DNA of 64,000 bases from Petaurus breviceps papuanus (Eukaryota > Chordata > Mammalia > Diprotodontia > Petauridae): the NCBI GenBank assembly GCA_028583685.1, contig JAMXIF010001253.1, positions 99,400,394 through 99,464,393 on the forward strand, given 5' to 3'. Every line of letters starts with the position of its first letter. The stretch's first letter is position 1. This document shows positions 34,632 through 44,857 of this stretch, piece by piece. A program made the position numbers and the translations under genes. The notes beneath the pieces were generated by a model that was given only the letters and a program-made list of their open reading frames with translations, ran no database searches and was not told where the DNA came from.

Positions 34632-34850
34632 TAGAGGCATCTAGGTGGAGCAGTGGACAGACTGATCTTCCCCAATTCAAATCCTGCCTCAGGCACTTAC
34701 TAGATGTATGACCCTGGCTGGGCAAGTCACTTAACCCTGCTTGCCTCAATTTGTCATCTGTAAAATGACCTGGAGAAGGAAATGGCAAACCATGCCAAGA
34801 ATACACCAAATGGTGTCACAAAGAGTAGAACACGACTGAACAACATCTAC
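34632..34850 (+). mobile_element. SINE with RTE-like tail
   Basis: A head (GAGGCATCTAGGTGGAGCAG) leads to a core with 'aggcacttactagatgtatgacc' and 'ctgggcaagtcacttaaccc', then 'tcatctgtaaaatgacctgg', ending 'agtagaacacgactgaacaac'. It is inserted in a MIR-like sequence that is readable on both sides (34450-34620 and after 34850). Confidence 0.8.
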
Positions 34851-35139
34851 CTCATACAATTATTGGAAGAATATGTAAATTTAGCAAATGTGAGTCTATG
34901 CAACATTTCTCCCTTCATGTTAAGAGGACGTGGAGCATGCTTTAGCACATGCCCCTCACTCCCTTTTTCATTTTTTGCCCCTTATTGCAAACTGAGGCTC
35001 AGCCCTTAGACATCTCTATATTTGTCAGTCTCACTCTCCTCATCTCAGGCAACCGAGCATGTTTGAGGCCTGTAGTTTCCCAGCAAAACCTTCTTTCTCT
35101 ACCTCCTCTCAGTCACAAACATTTAGTAAGTGGTCAATA

Positions 35140-35410
35140 GGTGCCGGGCATTGTGCCCCCTGGGTCTCTTTTCCCTTCTGCTTCCGGCCCAGGTCCCCTT
35201 CCCACATCTACCAGGCTTTCCTTTCCTTTCGGAGCAGCCGGGTTTGAAAGAGCCAGGTGTGCAGCCAGACAACCCAGGCTGGAATCCAGCCTCTTCCTAG
35301 CTACCTGCACGACGTGGGACAAGCCGCCCCATTTCTTTGTTTCCTCATCACTAAAATAATGGAGTGGATGCTTTCCAAGGTCTTTTCGCGGCAAATCTAT
35401 GACTCAATGG
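35140..35410 (+). repeat. MIR-type remnant
   Basis: It has 'ccaggctggaatccagcctc', 'acgacgtgggacaagccgcc', 'tttgtttcctcatcactaaaa' and 'gtggatgctttccaaggtc'. Forward MIR text, unusually CpG-retaining next to the CpG-rich promoter. Confidence 0.5.
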
Positions 35411-35414
35411 TCCC

Positions 35415-35895
35415 TCCAGTACTGCTTTCCACTCCTCATTTTCTCGTTCTCCTCCCCTCTATCTATTCCTCCCCTTCCTCCTGTTCCTTTCCCTCCTTTT
35501 CTCCTCCCTTTTTCATCCTCTTTTTGATTCTTCTCCCCTCCGTTTCCTCCTCTTTCCCCTATTCTCTATCCCTCATTTCTATTTCCTCTTCCCTATTTTC
35601 TTTCCCCTTAAGCCCTATTTTCTCGCCTTTGCTCCCCGTTTTCTCCTTCCCTGCCTTGTTTCTTCTTCCTCATCTCCCCTCCCCTCCCCGTCTTTTCTCC
35701 CCTTCCTTGTTTCTCTCCTCCTCCCCCTGATCTCTTGCCTCCTGTTTCCTCTTCGTGGCACCCTAGTGTTTCCTCACTTCCCCTTTTCTCTCCTCCTCCC
35801 ATTAGCTTTGTCCATTTCTCCCCTCAATTTCCTCTCGTTGTCCCTTCGGGCTTCTCCCCTCCTTCTCCCTTCTGGCTTCTCCCCTAGCCCCTCCC
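35415..35895 (+). repeat. Long pyrimidine (CT-rich) tract
   Basis: About 480 bp in which the + strand is almost all C and T, in units such as CTCCTCCC, TTCCCCT and TTTCTCCTT, with few purines. It runs straight into the CpG-rich promoter. The composition favours triplex-forming or nucleosome-poor DNA. The open frame through it, rich in Ser, Pro and Leu, is a composition artefact. Confidence 0.85.
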
Positions 35896-36109
35896 CCTGC
35901 CGTCCCGGTGGGCGGGGCTCGCTTCTGGAACGCGACGGTTGCCTAGGGAACGGGGCAGCCTTGTAGGGGGCTGCCCAGTGTTTCTCTGGCTAGGCTCGGA
36001 AAGCAGGGCTGCGGGAGCGCGCCCCGGAGGGCCGAGGGGCACTGTCTGTGGGTCAGTCGGTCGTTTCTTCTCTTGAGTGGGCGGCACTTCGGAGACTGGA
36101 GAGGGGGCG
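35896..36109 (+). promoter_or_regulatory. CpG-rich promoter with GC box and RFX X-box (probable ERICH2 promoter)
   Basis: GC- and CpG-rich DNA lies directly before an ATG exon. GGGCGGGGC at 35910-35918 is a consensus Sp/KLF GC box. GTTGCCTAGGGAAC at 35938-35951 is close to the palindromic RFX X-box (GTTGCC N2 GGNAAC). X-boxes of this kind mark ciliary and spermatid genes bound by RFX2/RFX3 (established for the family). No TATA box is seen, so an initiation zone at about 35960-36060 is inferred. Confidence 0.65.
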
Positions 36110-36260
36110 ATGAGCCGGTAAGAGGAGGCGGGGTCCCCTCTCCCATCCCCCTTCCTCTTCCCTCTTGTCTGACTCTGCTGCTTATCCCCCTACCTTCTCT
36201 TCCCCTTGCTGTAGGTACCGGCCTCGATGCTCCGGGGCTTCCAGGACCGTGCTTTCTAAG
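36110..36260 (+). CDS. Start of a spliced gene, exons 1-2 (probable ERICH2)
   Basis: Exon 1 carries ATGAGCCG (36110-36117), with G at -3 and A at +4, and ends at a GTAAGA donor. The intron ends in a strong pyrimidine tract and CTGTAG. Exon 2 (36215-36260) ends TCTAAG with a GTAAGA donor. The join is in frame and gives MSRYRPRCSGASRTVLSK, ending in phase 0. The region lies in a CpG island and about 34 kb downstream of SP5 on the same strand. In mammals ERICH2 (glutamate-rich protein 2) sits here, between SP5 and GAD1, so the name is a synteny inference; I do not recognise the peptide itself. The protein is too short here to judge function. The alternative is a lineage-specific or non-coding transcript from the same promoter. 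Confidence 0.5.
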
Positions 36261-37769
36261 GTAAGAGGGAAGCCGAAGCTTGAGATCGCTTTCTACACCC
36301 CCCTTTACCCCTCCACCAACCTTACTGTGGCGATAATCAAGTGAGAAAAAAAAATCCATTCCGTTCCTCAAGTATTTATGAAGTGTCTTGTGTTTGCAAA
36401 GCGTCCCACCCAGTGGGGGTACCTAAAAGCATCAGGCAAAGATACAGATCACTGCCCTCCCTCCACCTCACAGCTCTCACCTCCTTCCAACTCATGAAAA
36501 AGTCTTGGGCTGGAAGTCATCGCTCTCAGACTCTAACTCTACAAGGAGTCTGTGACTCTAGGGCCTCTCTCTCTTTGTCTTTCTGGGTCTCAGTGGTCCC
36601 ATCTGTAAAGTGAAAGGGGTTGGGACTATGGTTTCCAAGGCTCCTTCCAGCACTAAGAACCTTTGGTTCTATAACACTGACGTTCTACATTCTTGAAAAG
36701 CGCAGCCTTCCATTCACACCAGCCGTTCCATTCCTAAGTTAGCAGTGATGATGATTGCTTACACCTGTATAGAGAGAACAGGGCTAAAAGTGGCCTATTT
36801 CCCTTGGAGGTGGATCCCCATGGAGGAAACTGAGTCTGAGAGGTTAAGTGTCTTGCCTAAATCCATAAATGCTGTGATTCCAAATCCAATGCTCTCTTCC
36901 CATTATTTCAGCCTCTCTTTCTAAAATAGATTATTCTTAATGTTGAATAATATACTCCGGTATATTGTTGTTGGATGTTGTCTCTTTTGTTTTTAAGTAC
37001 ATAGTTTTCTCCTATTCAGACTGTAAACAGTACAAGAGTAGGGACTGTTCTTCCCTTTATTTTCAATAACACTTGATAGACTAGTGAGCCCCCTTTAGTT
37101 GCTTAAAAAAAATACATGAGATTGTTTTGCAGGGCTGGAGTAGATCTTATACCCAAATAATACTACAGAAGATGTGGGTATTTGTGCAAACTAGTTTGTA
37201 CCCCCCTTAAACTGTAGTCCTAGTGGGGTTTATTATTGAAGGTGTTGGTAGTGGTTTGTGTTTTCAGTAATGGTGTCAGACTTCTGTTTTCTTTTGAATA
37301 AAATTAGTGTATTCTTCCTAGAAGCAAAATTAGTGCTTGCTTTTTTTAGAGAGATGTTGTTTTGTTTTCTCCTTTATAGTCACAATAGCCAACTGTATTA
37401 TCCAACCAAGTGCCTAGAAGTATTAGATGAATATATGAAAACTTGGGGGGATATTCCCTATCATGTCATCTCCTGGTTTTCTCTAATCCATTCACTTTAT
37501 GCTTTCTCCCTCATATTTTACCTTCTTAGTTCACGTAAACCTTTGCTTTTGGACACATGAAAAAATTCCATGAACTCAGATGCCTAGAAAATTGAGATCT
37601 TCTGGATAATCTTAATTTTCAGGTTCTTTAGAGTTGGCCAGGACACTTTTTATCTTCTTTATTGTAAATTCATCTAACTGTTCTTGCCTTATAATAGAAT
37701 ATCATGAACATAATGGAATCTTTTATTTTAGCATTTTGAAGTATCTGAATCATTTTGAATGTTATGATA
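36261..37769 (+). other. Intron or intergenic sequence after the CpG promoter
   Basis: It contains a MIR-type remnant at about 36510-36680 ('ctgggctggaagtcatcg', 'ctgggtctcagtggtccc', 'atggtttccaaggctcc') and an older remnant at 36770-36900. The rest is unassigned. No exon with both splice sites was recognised. Confidence 0.4.
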
Positions 37770-38422
37770 ATCATGAGGCACTTATTAAGTGACTACTGTT
37801 TGCTAGACTCTATGCTAGGTGCTGGGAGATATAAACACAGGAAATGAAACAATCTCTGCTCCCAAGTAGCTTACATTCTATCAAGGCAAACAGCATTTAC
37901 ATACATAAGGAGAAGGGGTAGCTAGATGATGTAGTGAAGAAAGGGCTGTCCCTGGAATCAAGGAAGACCAGAATTCAAATATAGTCTCAGACATTTTCTA
38001 GTTATGTGACCCTGGGCAAGTCACTTAACCTTGTTTGCCTCAGTTTCACCATCTGTAAAATGAGCTGGAGAAGGAAATGCAAATTGCTCCAGCATCTTTG
38101 CCAAGGATATCCCAAATGGGGTCACAAAGAGTTGGACATGATTAAAAAACAACTGAACAACAAGAAAACTTAGGGAGAAAGGGTACTAACAAGGGAGAAT
38201 CAGGAAAGCTTCATAGAGAAAATGGTATTTGAGCTGCATCTTGAAATAAGTGAGGGATTCTACAAGATAGAGGTGAGGATAAAGGGAGTACTGGGGAATA
38301 GCCAGTGGAAAGGTAGGGGAAAAGGCCAGTTTGACCAGCCCATAGAGGTCCAGAAAGGTAGTAATGTCTGAGTTTGGAAAGATAATGGGACCAAGCTGTA
38401 AAGGGTTTTAAAAAGTAAGCAA
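37770..38422 (+). repeat. Old unassigned repeat with a nested SINE
   Basis: It has 'ctatgctaggtgctgggag', 'gtagcttacattctatcaagg', then, after the SINE at 37917-38165, 'ggaaagcttcatagagaaaatgg', 'ggggaatagccagtgg' and 'aagctgtaaagggtttta'. It is collinear with 24645-25308. Confidence 0.5.
37917..38165 (+). mobile_element. SINE with RTE-like tail
   Basis: Full head-to-tail order: 'gtagctagatgatgtagtg', 'tagttatgtgaccctgggc', 'tcaccatctgtaaaatgagc', 'gccaaggatatcccaaatgg', then AGTTGGACATGATTAAAAAA with a 'caactgaacaacaag' end. It is inserted in the old repeat 37770-38422. Confidence 0.85.
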
Positions 38423-38586
38423 GGGGGTGGCTAGGTGGCATAGTGAGTAAAGCGCAGGCCTGGAGTCGAGAGGACCTAAGTTCGGTTCCGGCCTCAGACA
38501 CTTAACACAAAAAAACTAGCAGTGTAACCTTGGGCAAGTTACTTAAACCCAATTGCCCACCGAAAGGCCAAAAAAAAAAAAAAAAA
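38423..38586 (+). mobile_element. Marsupial tRNA-derived SINE
   Basis: GGGGTGGCTAGGTGGCATAG (A-box region) is followed by AAGTTCGGTTCCGGCCTC (B-box region), 'ctagcagtgtaaccttgggc', 'acttaaacccaattgccc' and a run of 16 or more A. It has a complete structure. Confidence 0.88.
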
Positions 38587-38979
38587 GGAAATAAAGACCT
38601 ACCTTGTATTCATCCTTATAATGTGGAGATGAACTTGGGTTCTTAAAAGTTTATGCATTAAGAACACAGCTGTGGTGGGTCCTGCCAACCTGTAAAGGTT
38701 TATGAACAATCAGAGGACCAACTTAAGTAAGATCACAGTAACTAATCACCAAAAAGTTGGCCATGAATTGATGGTTAATTCTTTTTTTAAGCACAGCAGC
38801 TCATGAAACTGTTTATTAATCTAAGAAGGAGTTGCAATCTACTTCAGTAAAGAATACCCACAAAAATTATATTCTAATCTTTTGATATATTGAATCCTAA
38901 GTAGATAGCATTGTAGATGGAAGAGAACGAAATCTAACTACTTGTCTCAAGGTCAGACATTCTTTAGAAGTTGCTTTAA

Positions 38980-39174
38980 GGGGTGGCTAGGTGGCACAGT
39001 GAATAGAGCACCAGCCCTGGAGTCAGGAGGACCTGAGTTCAAATCTGGCCTCAGACACTTAACCACACACACACACACACACACACAAAATTAGCCATGT
39101 GACCTTGGGCAAGTCACTTAATCCCAATTGTCCTACCTTCCCCCCTCCAAAAAAGCAAAAAACCAAAAACAAAA
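38980..39174 (+). mobile_element. Marsupial tRNA-derived SINE with internal (CA)n
   Basis: GGGGTGGCTAGGTGGCACAG, then GAGTTCAAATCTGGCCTC, an expanded (CA)n at 39063-39088 replacing the middle spacer, then 'gtgaccttgggcaagtcac' and an A-rich end with 'aaaaagcaaaaaacc'. Confidence 0.88.
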
Positions 39175-39299
39175 TGGTATTACTTTAAAAAATAAGTCCC
39201 TGCTACAATTTGTTTCTTTGTGTTTAGGCTGTCAGTTAAAAATTCAATGTCCTCATTTTTTTCTTAAAGCACAGGTTAATTAAGGTTTTACTGTATACA

Positions 39300-39739
39300 G
39301 AACAGGATGATTTACAGAGCCCAGGTTGAAAGGAGCCTCAGCAACTATCAAACCCATTCTGAACCCGAGCCCCTTTCATAACATACTTGACAAATGATCA
39401 TCCAGCTTTTGCTTGAAGACCTCTTCTGAAGGTGGAGACCTTTACTACCTCTAGAGACAGCCCATTCCACGTTTGGCTAGCTTTAATTGTTAGTTGATCT
39501 TTAATCATGATGAAATCAACTTCTTTGCAGTTTCCATTTGCTCATATTTAGGTCTTTTAGGAGCAAGCAAAATCAATTTAATCCCTCTTTTATATGGGAG
39601 CCCATTAGATACATCAGCTGTCTTATTTCACCCAAATCTTCTCTTCTCCAGGCTAAATATCCCCAGTTCCTTCAACCTACCTTCATCTGGCATGACTATG
39701 AGGCCCTTCACCATCCTGATTGCCCTCTGGATAGTAAAA
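39300..39739 (-). mobile_element. CR1/L3 LINE, antisense (left part)
   Basis: The + strand reads 'atccagcttttgcttgaagacctcttctgaaggtgg', 'gacagcccattccacgttt', 'tcttctccaggctaaatatccc' and 'cccttcaccatcctgattgcc'. This is the complement of CR1/L3. The same element resumes at 41780-41835 ('aatgccattcctaaaatatgacactcagaac') beyond the L1 insertion. Confidence 0.82.
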
Positions 39740-39747
39740 TTATCAAT

Positions 39748-41771
39748 ACTGATATAAAATAAACTGACAGAAATCATCAGAATTTCTATACATCACTCTA
39801 ACAAGGTCCTGAAAGAAAAGATAATAAGAGACACCCCACTTAAAATAATCATAGACAGCATAAAATACCTGTGAGTATACCTGCCAAGACAAACCCAGGA
39901 ACTGTATGAACATAATTATAAAGTACTTTTTGTACAAGTAAAGTCAGATTTAAGTAATTGGAAAAATATTGTTCACAGGTAGGTCGAGCCAATATAATTA
40001 AAATGACTATTCTACCTGAAGTAATCAACTTACTCAGTGCCAGTCCAATTTGACTACCAAAAATATTTTATTGATCTAGAAAACAATAAAATTCATTTGG
40101 AAGACTGAAAGTGCAAGAATATAAAAAGAATTAATGAAAAATGTATTATATAAAGGAAAGAGGTCTAGCAGTACCAGATCTTAAACTGTATTGTAAGGTA
40201 GTAATTATCAAAACTATATGGTACTTGCTAAGAAATAGAATGGTAGATGAATGGAATAGAGTAGCTATACAGTACACAGTAATAAATGATTATGGTAATG
40301 TTGTGTTTGATAAAGTAAAGATCTAAGCTTTTGGGATAAAAAAAATTGCTGGGAAAACTGGAAAGCAGTCTGGCAGAAACTAGGTATAGACCAATATCTT
40401 TTTTGGGGGGAGAGAGGGAGGCAAGCCAATTGGCTTTAAGTGACTTGCCCAAGGTCACACAGCTAGTAAGTGTATCAAGTGTCTGAGGCCAGATTTGAAC
40501 TCAGATCCTCCTGACTTCAGGATCAGTGCTCTATTCACTGTGCCTCCTAGCTGCTCCTATAGACCAATATCTTACAAAATTTACCAAGATAAGGTCAAAA
40601 TGATACATGATTTAAATATAAAGGGAGATATAAGTAAATTAGAAGAGCATGGGATGTATTACCCATCAGATTTATGGCTAGGAGAAGAATTTATGAATAA
40701 ACAAGAGATAGAGAGCATTGTGGGATGGAAAATGAATAATTTTGACTATATTAAACTTTTAAAAGTTTTTGTACATATAAAACCAATGTAGCCAAGTTTA
40801 GAAGGAAAGCAGAAAATTGGGGGGGGAAATTACAGATAGTTTCTCAGATAAAGGCCTCATATCTCAAATATATAGAGAACTAAGTCAACTTTATAAGAAT
40901 GAATTATTCCCTAATTGCTGTATGGTCAAAGGATATATATAAACAGACAGTTTTCTGGAGGAAGAAATCAAAGCTAGATATAGGCATGTGAAAAAATGCT
41001 CTAAATCGTTATTGATTAGAGAAATGCAAATTAAAACAACTTTGAGGTAGCATTTCACACCTATCAGATTGGTTAAAATGATAGAAGAGGAAAATGACAA
41101 CTGTTGGAGGGGTTGTTGAAAATTTGGGACCCTAATACAGTGTTGGTGGAATTGTGAACTGATTCAATAATTTGGGGGAGCAATTTTGAATTATGCCCAA
41201 AGAGTTATGAAACTGTGTATACCCTTTGACCCAGCAATACCACTATTATGTCTGTTATCAGGGGAAAAGGAAAAGAACCTATATGTTCTAAATATTTATA
41301 GCAGATCTCTTTGTGATGGCAAAGAACTAGAAATTGGAGAGATGCCTATCAATTGGGGAATGGTTGAATAAGTCATGGTGTATGATTGTCATGGAATATT
41401 TATGTATATGTATATGCATATATGCGTGTATATATATGCAGTAAGAAATGATGAGCAGGTTGATTTTAGAAAAATAGAGACTTACATGAAATAATGAAGA
41501 GTGAATTGAGCAGAACCAACAATATTGCTTGAAGAGTAACTGTGAATGATGAAGCTATTCTGCGTTATGTGAACATTCAGATCAACCATGAAAAACATAT
41601 GAAGGAAAATGCTATTCATATCTAGAGAGAACTGACATGTGGAAGTATGTATTGTATGGTGCCACATACATGTCTATATCAAATCTTGGCCTTCTCTAAT
41701 GAGGGTTAGGGAGAGAAGAGGGGAGACAACTCAGAACTCAAAATGTAACAAAAAAAACAAATATGAAAAAG
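39748..41771 (+). mobile_element. 5'-truncated L1 LINE (ORF2 C-terminus and 3' end), decayed
   Basis: An 8-bp duplication, TTATCAAT (39740-39747 and 41772-41779), flanks it, and it interrupts a CR1 element. Translated blocks match L1 ORF2: IKYLGVYLPRQTQELYEHNY, GLAVPDLKLYCKVVIIKTIW and DEWNRV (about 39850-40260), then CIPFDPAIPLLCLLSGEKEK (about 41214-41280) and MPINWGMVE (about 41342-41368). Many stops and frame changes divide these. No reverse transcriptase core is present, because the truncation removed it. It is moderately old. Confidence 0.85.
40401..40557 (-). mobile_element. Marsupial tRNA-derived SINE nested in L1
   Basis: A reverse-strand SINE flanked by a perfect 16-bp duplication, TATAGACCAATATCTT (40385-40400 and 40558-40573). 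It is complete from AGGAGCAGCTAGGAGGCACA at its head to an A-rich tail. It is the youngest layer of a CR1, L1, SINE nest. Confidence 0.92.
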
Positions 41772-42264
41772 TTATCAATGCCATTCCTAAAATATGACAC
41801 TCAGAACTAACATAATACTGTGGCATAGTAGAAAGATAAGACAGGTAGATATATAGAACATTTTTAAGTTCTTATTATGTGCTAGGCTCTGTGTAAGCTC
41901 TGGAGATAGAAATATCAGTAAGCAAGACAGTTCTTTCCCTCAAGGATGTTACACTCAAATGGGGGGAAATACAGTGGGTTGAGACATGAAAGTCATGATT
42001 TGAAGCTGGTGACTGGGAAGTGATTTAAGAACAAAGTCCAGGCTTTGTAGTTAGAGGAACTGAATTTAAATTGCACTTTGGGCAATTTTTTTTTCTCACT
42101 GGGAGGTCTCATTTTTAACAGTGTATTAGACTAGATATTCTAGGGCCCCTTCCAGATATGGTCAGACCAGGGCAGAGTACAAGGTGATTACCAGCTTCCT
42201 GGATATTATGATTTTCTTATTAGCTTTTAAAATTTGATGTGGGTTATTTTGTTTTAATAATGAT

Positions 42265-42415
42265 AGTTGCAATTTATAGACCACTTTAAGGCTTGCGAAG
42301 CACTTTACATATATTATTATCTCATTTGAACTGCACAATTCTGTGAGGTAGGTACTGCCTGTTATCATACCCAGTTTACAGATAAGGAAACAGCAGCTCC
42401 AAAACCCATGGGACT
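42265..42415 (-). repeat. MIR-type SINE fragment
   Basis: It has 'ttgcaatttatagaccactttaagg', 'aagcactttacatatattattatctc', 'ctgtgaggtaggtactgcc' and 'cagataaggaaacagc'. This is the tail half of the reversed MIR order. Confidence 0.7.
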
Positions 42416-42646
42416 CCACAGCATCTCTTTTAGAATTTTAGCAGTTTTTTAAGTCACTTTTTTTTCTTTGTCTCATCTCCAACCCTTCCATGGAGAGCCT
42501 GGGCATCTTGCCAGTTTACCAAAAAAAAAAAGCCTATAGACTGGTGGGGGCCCTTATAAATATATATATATAGGTTCACTTATTACATATTAGTGAATGG
42601 TCTGGACGGCTTGATGAGAAGGATTAAAGACTGACACTTACCTCAG

Positions 42647-42910
42647 CTGTCTCTAAGCAAAGGAGACCACTTTCCAGCTATGCAAAGATTGCGTGACCCA
42701 AACAGTGGCTCTGAAGTAGACATTTCAAATAAAGAAGATTCTATGTACAGCCCAGCCACCAGTTCAAATAAAGGAAAAGACTGAACCTTGATGTAATATC
42801 AGTTCTGCTTTAGGAACTCCTATGGTACAGATGTACCCCATAGAACATAACACTGATAGCCAGCCTGAGCCTTCTACAAGTTCAGGTTTTGGAAAGCAAG
42901 ACTATACAGT
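42647..42910 (+). pseudogene. Candidate decayed internal exon (possible ERICH2 exon)
   Basis: After a CTTACCTCAG acceptor-like site, 42647-42784 reads LSLSKGDHFPAMQRLRDPNS, then a polar, Ser/Asp-rich stretch ending NKGKD and TGA (42782-42784). It is phase 0, as needed to follow exon 2 at 36260. In the next frame the text continues as polar sequence with KTEP, a TGA (42789-42791), then CNISSALGTPMVQ and EHNTDSQPEPSTSSGFGKQD up to about 42906. The two halves together look like one disordered coding exon with one frame change and one stop. No good donor follows. It could instead be chance or an unrecognised transposon. Basis: reading of the translation only. Confidence 0.3.
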
Positions 42911-43599
42911 GGTGTGCAAATCAGTTGGTACAAATTAAAGTTATCAAATAAACTTTATAATTTTTATATCTTTAAATTTTTTTAAATATGCAATAGATCT
43001 TTTGCTTTGGTCACTTATATTACACAAATTGCTACTGAGTCTGCAAGATGTTAACATTCTTTAATTCTTTGTTATGAAACCACCCTTTTGCTGTAGTGGG
43101 TACCAAAACTTACCTTTGAGGAACAATCCATTTTCCGAGGTCTAGTCTTTATTATAGCCCACATGTTTTCTTTCATTTGATTTTTCTTTATCTGTCCTTT
43201 CTTTGATTTCATCATCTGGGGTGGGCTTGGGAGAGACCAGTTGATTAAGAGATATCTTCATCAACCCTCCTGCTGTGACAGAAAGATATTTCACTTCTGA
43301 ATATGGTTTATGAGGTTCTTATTCTTATCAATACCTCTAATACAGACAGGCTGGGTAGATCTGAAATGAGAGGGGAATGACTTATTTTGACAAATAATCT
43401 AATAACCTGTATCTGGAAGAAAAGCATATTAACTGGGGAGGTTTTTCTTCACTTACCTCAGGATAAGGTGACCTTGAATACAGGCCTCAACCTCTCTCCA
43501 GAGTCAAGAATTTAAAGCCATACAGAATAAACTACATATGTTAGTTGGTTTGAATATATGAGATAGATCTATCAGCATGGGCCAACCCCAACAGACATA

Positions 43600-44110
43600 A
43601 TCCCTTTATCACATGGGCAACCCTTCAGATACTTGAAGAAAGCTCTCTGGTCTCTGAAGTCTTCTCTGGTCTGAACATCCTTGTTCCCTTTAACTCATGA
43701 CAGACACATGGTCTCTGGTTCCTTCTCCATCTTGATCACCCTCTAGACAAATGTCAGCTTCTCACTCGAATTTCTAAAATATGGTACACAGGACTGAACC
43801 TGGTGCCCCAGGACAGGGTACAGCAGCACTGTCACCTCCCTTTGGTCTGTTTGTCGCTTTTGACACAACTTGAGTTTGTGTCAATTTTTGGATGCTGGTC
43901 ACATTGTTAATTCATCGAGCTTGTAAGTCTCCTAAAATTCCCAGATCTTTATCAGTGTACTTTATCTGTGTACTTTGTTTAGCCACCTCATCTCCTAATT
44001 ACAATGTTGTTGTGTTGTTTTTAATCCAAGTGTAGGATTTCACATGTATCTGTTATTCTGTATCTTTTCAGACTTGACATTTGTTGTTGAATAAATAATC
44101 TTTTTTTATC
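43600..44110 (-). mobile_element. CR1/L3 LINE, antisense
   Basis: The + strand reads 'cttcagatacttgaagaaagc', 'gtctcttgatcaccctctag'-like text, 'tacacaggactgaacctgg', 'agtcctaaaattcccagatct', 'gtgtaggatttcacatgtatc' and ends near 'gacatttgttgttgaata'. This is the complement of CR1/L3. Confidence 0.75.
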
Positions 44111-44339
44111 TTGAATATTAACTATCCATTCAGGTCTTTGGGAACCTTGGTGCCTCAGTCTAGCATATCATATAATTTCAAAGAAAGTGGTTTCAACTTG
44201 ATTTCATGGGTTTAAGAGTCTTCTTTTCCTTGAGGAAGAGAAATAGACTGTCTAGACGATCAGGGAGTGAAACAGGTTAGAAGTGAGAAGCCAGACGTAC
44301 TCAGCAGAACAATGGTTCTATAAACAGATTTCATAAGTT

Positions 44340-44460
44340 CCAGGGTTCAGATTTAGAGTTGGAAGGAAACTTAAAGGTCGTCTAGTCTGAAACCCACTTT
44401 TATAAACAACAAAACAGAGGACCAGGAAGTAAAGTGATTTGCCCAGACCTGCCACGTTTC
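44340..44460 (-). repeat. MIR3-type remnant
   Basis: It has 'tcagatttagagttggaagg', 'aggtcgtctagtctgaaacc' and 'agtaaagtgatttgcccag', in the reversed MIR3 order. Confidence 0.6.
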
Positions 44461-44544
44461 ATCCCCCACCTGATTCTGATGCTGCTATGGCTCGGCTGTC
44501 CTCTCACCCCGGACCATCCATCCCTCAACACCTTGCATCTTCTT

Positions 44545-44813
44545 TTTTTTAAATTTTTTTCAAATGCTTTATTAACTTGTGATTTACATCATTCATTTCC
44601 ACCAGGTTTTGAGTTACAAATTTTCTCCCCGTTTTTCCCCTACCCACCGCCCCAAAATAGCAGTCCCACAGGATATCCCATCCTCCAATCAGCTCTCTCC
44701 CATATTTTCTCCCATAGCCCTTTCGACTTTTCCAGTAGGGCATGATGGATCTCTATGCCCCAGTGCCTGTATATCTTATTTCCCAATTACATGTGAAATA
44801 GTATTAATAATAG

Positions 44814-44857
<44 letters not shown>

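Noticed and set aside
35257-35730. 157-codon frame through the pyrimidine tract
   Set aside because: Ser/Pro/Leu/Phe content is what a C/T-only strand must encode; no splice sites or initiation context support it.
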